The translations under genes and the position numbers were made by a program. A stretch of 16,461 nt of DNA from contig CABVAP010000042.1 in the NCBI GenBank assembly GCA_902496345.1, positions 1 through 16,461 of the forward strand, read 5' to 3'. Below, piece by piece: positions 14,199 to 16,461 of this stretch (the stretch's first letter is position 1; every line of letters starts with the position of its first letter). The notes beneath the pieces are model-generated. The model made no database searches. It was not told the origin of the DNA and worked only from the letters and a program-made list of their open reading frames with translations. This stretch comes from an uncultured Eubacteriales bacterium. GTDB taxonomy: Bacteria > Bacillota > Clostridia > Lachnospirales > CAG-274.

Positions 14199-15578
14199 CT
14201 ATTCTTTAGATAAAATAGCTGTAATATCATTTACGTTTTTAACCATAGTAGGGTTAGTGTTGTTTTCAAGACCTTTAGAGATATTTTCGCAACCGTTAAT
14301 TACAGTTGAATGGTCTTTACCACCAAAGGCATTACCAATATCAGTTAAAGGACAATCGAGCAATTTTCGGCAAAGATACATAGCTATATGTCTAGGATAT
14401 ACAATGTTTTTGCTTCTTCGTTTACCCTTTAAATCTTCTGTTGAAATTTTAAAATAATCAGCAACAGTAGACTGAATATATTCGACAGAAAGTTCCTGTT
14501 TTTCGTGATTTCTAATAATATCTTTAAGTGCTATCTTAGCAAGGTCAACAGTAATTTCTTGTTTAGTAAGTTTTGCATAAGCACATATTGTCGTTAAAGC
14601 TCCCTCAAGCTCTCTAATGCTTGAAGAAATCATCTTAGCAGTATAAGCTAAAACTTCTTCCGGAACAGAGATGTTATCGAGTTTTGCTTTATTTTTAAGT
14701 ATAGCAGTTCTAGTTTCAACGTCAGGTGGTTGAATATCAGCTGTAATACCACTAGCAAATCTAGTACTAAGACGTTTTTCAAGGTTGCTAATTTCTGAAG
14801 GTGGACGGTCACAGGATATAATAATTTGTTTGTTACACTCCAAAATAGCGTTAAATGTATGAAAAAATTCAGTTTGCGTTGCGTCTTTTGAAGAGATGAA
14901 CTGAATATCATCGATAAGCAAAGCGTCAACGTTTCTGTATTTTTCTTTAAACTCTCTTGTTGTTTTATTTCCAATAGCTACGATAAGTTCATTAAGGAAA
15001 GTTTCGGTAGAAACGTAAATAACTTTAGCCTTAGGGTTTTGTTCAAGTATATGATGAGCGATTGAGTGCATAAGGTGGGTTTTACCAAGTCCAACGTTTC
15101 CATAAAGGAAAAGAGGGTTATAGACTAAACCAGGGGCCTCTGCCACAGCAACAGAAACAGCATAAGCAAATTCATTACTAGCACCAACGACAAAATTTTC
15201 AAACACATATTTAGGGTTAAGAGGAGATGAAACATAACTGTTTACAGGGTCGTTCGGTAAATTAAGTTTCATCTGACCGTTGTCGCTATTTTGTATAGAG
15301 TTGTTTTCATTAGTCAAGCTATATAAGCTAGGGTCAGTTTTTATTTTAACTATGATTTCAAAATGAACACCCATAACGTCCTCAACAGCAGTTTTAATGA
15401 GGGGAAGAAAACGTTTATTTATAAAGTTTTCGGTAACCTGGTCAGCAGCGCTGAGTATAAAGGCAGAATCAGTTATTGCGATAAGTTTTAATTTGTTGTT
15501 GTTGAACCAGGTGTCAAAAGACACGCTACTGATATTTGGCTCAATTATTTTAATGACTTTTTCCCAAATTTCATTCAT
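14199..15578 (-). CDS. dnaA: Chromosomal replication initiator protein DnaA
   Basis: DnaA binds 9-mer boxes at the origin, oligomerises with ATP, opens the DNA and recruits helicase. The 459-aa product shows domain I (about 1-80, IWEKVIKIIEPNIS), a short variable linker (81-120), the AAA+ domain with Walker A GNVGLGKT at 160-167 and Walker B LLIDDI at 220-225, and the C-terminal DNA-binding domain with the signature KDHSTVINGCENI at 421-433. The start is ATG at 15578 with AAGGA about 6 nt upstream. A small hairpin (GTCTAA/TTAGAC, 15602-15617) sits just before the ribosome site. DnaA-box clusters lie on both sides of the gene, suggesting autoregulation. No dnaA promoter could be assigned with confidence. 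Confidence 0.98.
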   Translation of the reverse strand: MNEIWEKVIKIIEPNISSVSFDTWFNNNKLKLIAITDSAFILSAADQVTENFINKRFLPLIKTAVEDVMGVHFEIIVKIKTDPSLYSLTNENNSIQNSDNGQMKLNLPNDPVNSYVSSPLNPKYVFENFVVGASNEFAYAVSVAVAEAPGLVYNPLFLYGNVGLGKTHLMHSIAHHILEQNPKAKVIYVSTETFLNELIVAIGNKTTREFKEKYRNVDALLIDDIQFISSKDATQTEFFHTFNAILECNKQIIISCDRPPSEISNLEKRLSTRFASGITADIQPPDVETRTAILKNKAKLDNISVPEEVLAYTAKMISSSIRELEGALTTICAYAKLTKQEITVDLAKIALKDIIRNHEKQELSVEYIQSTVADYFKISTEDLKGKRRSKNIVYPRHIAMYLCRKLLDCPLTDIGNAFGGKDHSTVINGCENISKGLENNTNPTMVKNVNDITAILSKE

Positions 15579-15761
15579 ATTAGGTCCTTCCTTTGCAAGA
15601 TGTCTAAAAGATTAGACAATAAATAAAGTAATAGTTTACTGTGCTGTCTTAAAATAGCTGCCTTTTATAGACTAAAAAAATTCTGTAAATAAAATGCTAT
15701 AAACAGAAAATTAAAATAAAACATATAAATAAAAAAACGGACATACAAATCAACAGCAGAA

Positions 15762-15802
15762 GTTAATAAAATGTTAATAAAAGTCACAAAAAAGTTAATA
15801 AA
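15762..15802 (+). repeat. Three phased GTTAATAAA repeats
   Basis: GTTAATAAA occurs at 15762-15770, 15773-15781 and 15794-15802. The start-to-start distances are 11 and 21 bp, about one and two helical turns, so all three face the same side of the helix. A fourth, inverted copy is at 16017-16025. The motif is not a standard DnaA box. Confidence 0.65.
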
Positions 15803-15819
15803 GAAACGAGAACACAAAA

Positions 15820-16132
15820 TGTGGATAATAAAAAAATTAAAATATGTGGACAAAAAGGCGAACGATAGCCACACAAAAGGTTATAAACAAAATCCATAAA
15901 AAGAATATTCGCAAAAAAAGTAGGGGTTAAATGCGAATATTTAAAAGTTACGTTAAAGTTATCAACAGACTTATCAACAAATTGTGAATAACTAATGTGG
16001 GAAAAGTTATTCACTTTTTATTAACACTAATATAAATATAATAACAAAAATGATGTGGATAATCAAGAAGAAAAACAAAAAAAATAAAAATTATTCACAA
16101 TTACCAAATATTCGTGTAAAAACTTATCAACA
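15820..16132. promoter_or_regulatory. Main DnaA-box cluster of oriC
   Basis: Consensus boxes (TTATNCACA or its complement) are at 15820-15828, 15983-15991, 16054-16062 and 16091-16099. One-mismatch sites are at 15845-15853 (TGTGGACAA), 15959-15967, 15971-15979 and 16124-16132 (all TTATCAACA), and 16007-16015 (TTATTCACT). Weaker sites are at 15881-15889 (TTATAAACA) and 15996-16004. Boxes occur in both orientations. The density is far above anything else in the window outside the dnaA-dnaN gap. Confidence 0.93.
15904..15941. repeat. AATATTCGC inverted repeat inside oriC
   Basis: AATATTCGC at 15904-15912 pairs perfectly with GCGAATATT at 15933-15941 across 20 nt. The 8-mer AATATTCG recurs at 16107-16114. 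It could be a hairpin or a dimeric protein site. It does not match the DnaA-box consensus. Confidence 0.6.
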
Positions 16133-16197
16133 ATACACATAAAGACAAAAAATATATCTACCTAAAAGATAAATAATAGAGAAAAATCGTCCAGACT

Positions 16198-16226
16198 TTG
16201 ACACGGCTGGTTTTATTATGTATAAT
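16198..16226 (+). promoter_or_regulatory. Perfect-consensus rightward promoter with no gene in view
   Basis: TTGACA (16198-16203), a 17-bp spacer and TATAAT (16221-16226) give an exact match to the housekeeping sigma consensus on the plus strand. The predicted start is near 16233. The 229 nt that follow hold no open frame with a ribosome site. The transcript would read away from dnaA into the neighbouring replichore. It may be the leader of a gene beyond the window or a non-coding RNA. Confidence 0.88.
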
Positions 16227-16359
16227 TAATATGTATGTAAATTTTTTTTAGATAAAGACTTTGGAGTGTTGTCCCTTATTTAAATAGAAATATGATTTTT
16301 AGTAAATTTTATTTTTGTCGAGGGTCTGGTAAGAAAACTTTGAGTTCTCTAAATTTAAG

Positions 16360-16412
16360 CTTTTGCGTAGCAAAAGTGCTGAAAGCTAGTAGGGTAGTGG
16401 GGCAAAGCCCCA
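16360..16412. repeat. Two hairpin modules of the dispersed family
   Basis: 16360-16376 is CTTTTGC-GTA-GCAAAAG followed by TGCTGA, as in the 59-bp tandem repeats and the recF hairpin. 16398-16412 is TGGGGC-AAA-GCCCCA, the same module as at 7911 and 8034. Both lie within the presumed transcript from the promoter at 16198. Confidence 0.75.
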
Positions 16413-16461
16413 TATGCACTAACCTAATTTGTAATTAGCTGTTTATACAGGTTTTAAGCAA

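Larger units (their letters stand above)
15579..16461. other. Gene-free origin region upstream of dnaA (oriC)
   Basis: No convincing gene is visible in these 883 nt. The left part (15579-15760) is AT-rich dnaA leader. The centre (15760-16135) carries the repeated motifs and DnaA boxes. The right part (16190-16461) carries a rightward promoter and two hairpin repeat modules. In Bacillus and many clostridia rpmH would lie on the far side, reading away from dnaA; here it is elsewhere, downstream of gyrA. Confidence 0.85.

Noticed and set aside
15579..15760. dnaA promoter
   Set aside because: Several poor hexamer pairs exist (for example AAGACA-17-TTTATT), but none stands out in this AT-rich leader, so none was listed as a feature.
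16292..16438. 48-codon plus-strand frame downstream of the orphan promoter
   Set aside because: No ribosome binding site precedes the ATG and the frame reads straight through two hairpin repeat modules. It is more likely chance.

Overview
The window is the chromosomal replication-origin neighbourhood of an AT-rich, low-GC Gram-positive bacterium (Bacillota). It most likely belongs to class Clostridia and plausibly to a Lachnospiraceae-like lineage. The evidence is the dnaA-dnaN-yaaA-recF-DUF370-gyrB-gyrA order, the AT-rich codon use, strong AGGAGGTGA-type ribosome binding sites, and the rpmH-rnpA-yidD-yidC-jag-mnmE set. The species cannot be named from the sequence alone. All thirteen recognised protein genes lie on the minus strand, so the window reads right to left. 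No rRNA, tRNA, CRISPR array, transposase, phage gene or restriction/defence gene was seen.

Layout from right to left. 15579-16461 is a gene-free origin region: about twelve DnaA-box-like 9-mers, a set of phased GTTAATAAA repeats, an AATATTCGC inverted repeat, and an orphan rightward promoter with perfect -35 and -10 hexamers. dnaA follows. The 421-nt dnaA-dnaN gap holds a second DnaA-box group, a GC-rich step, a DnaA-trio run and an AT-only stretch, which is the layout of a bipartite origin with its unwinding site between dnaA and dnaN. Then come dnaN, yaaA, recF (ended by a strong terminator), remB/DUF370 with its own promoter, gyrB, a 524-nt island of repeats, and gyrA. After gyrA, on the same strand, come rpmH (with a near-perfect promoter), a 362-nt gap, rnpA, yidD, yidC, jag and mnmE.

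The genes cover replication initiation (DnaA, DnaN), recombinational repair (RecF), supercoiling (GyrA/GyrB), ribosome and RNase P function (L34, RnpA, YaaA), membrane protein insertion (YidD, YidC, Jag/KhpB) and tRNA wobble modification (MnmE).

I found no new multi-gene system. The points most worth a second look are: (i) the rpmH-to-mnmE block lies downstream of gyrA on the same strand, instead of diverging from dnaA across the origin; (ii) a 52-bp perfect inverted repeat lies at both ends of the gyrA-mnmE block, within a family of modular hairpin repeats; (iii) the DnaA-trio/unwinding element is readable by eye; (iv) the orphan origin-proximal promoter; (v) both gyrase subunits carry residues linked with quinolone resistance; (vi) Jag has an unusual Tyr/Gly/Lys/Asn-rich repetitive tail.
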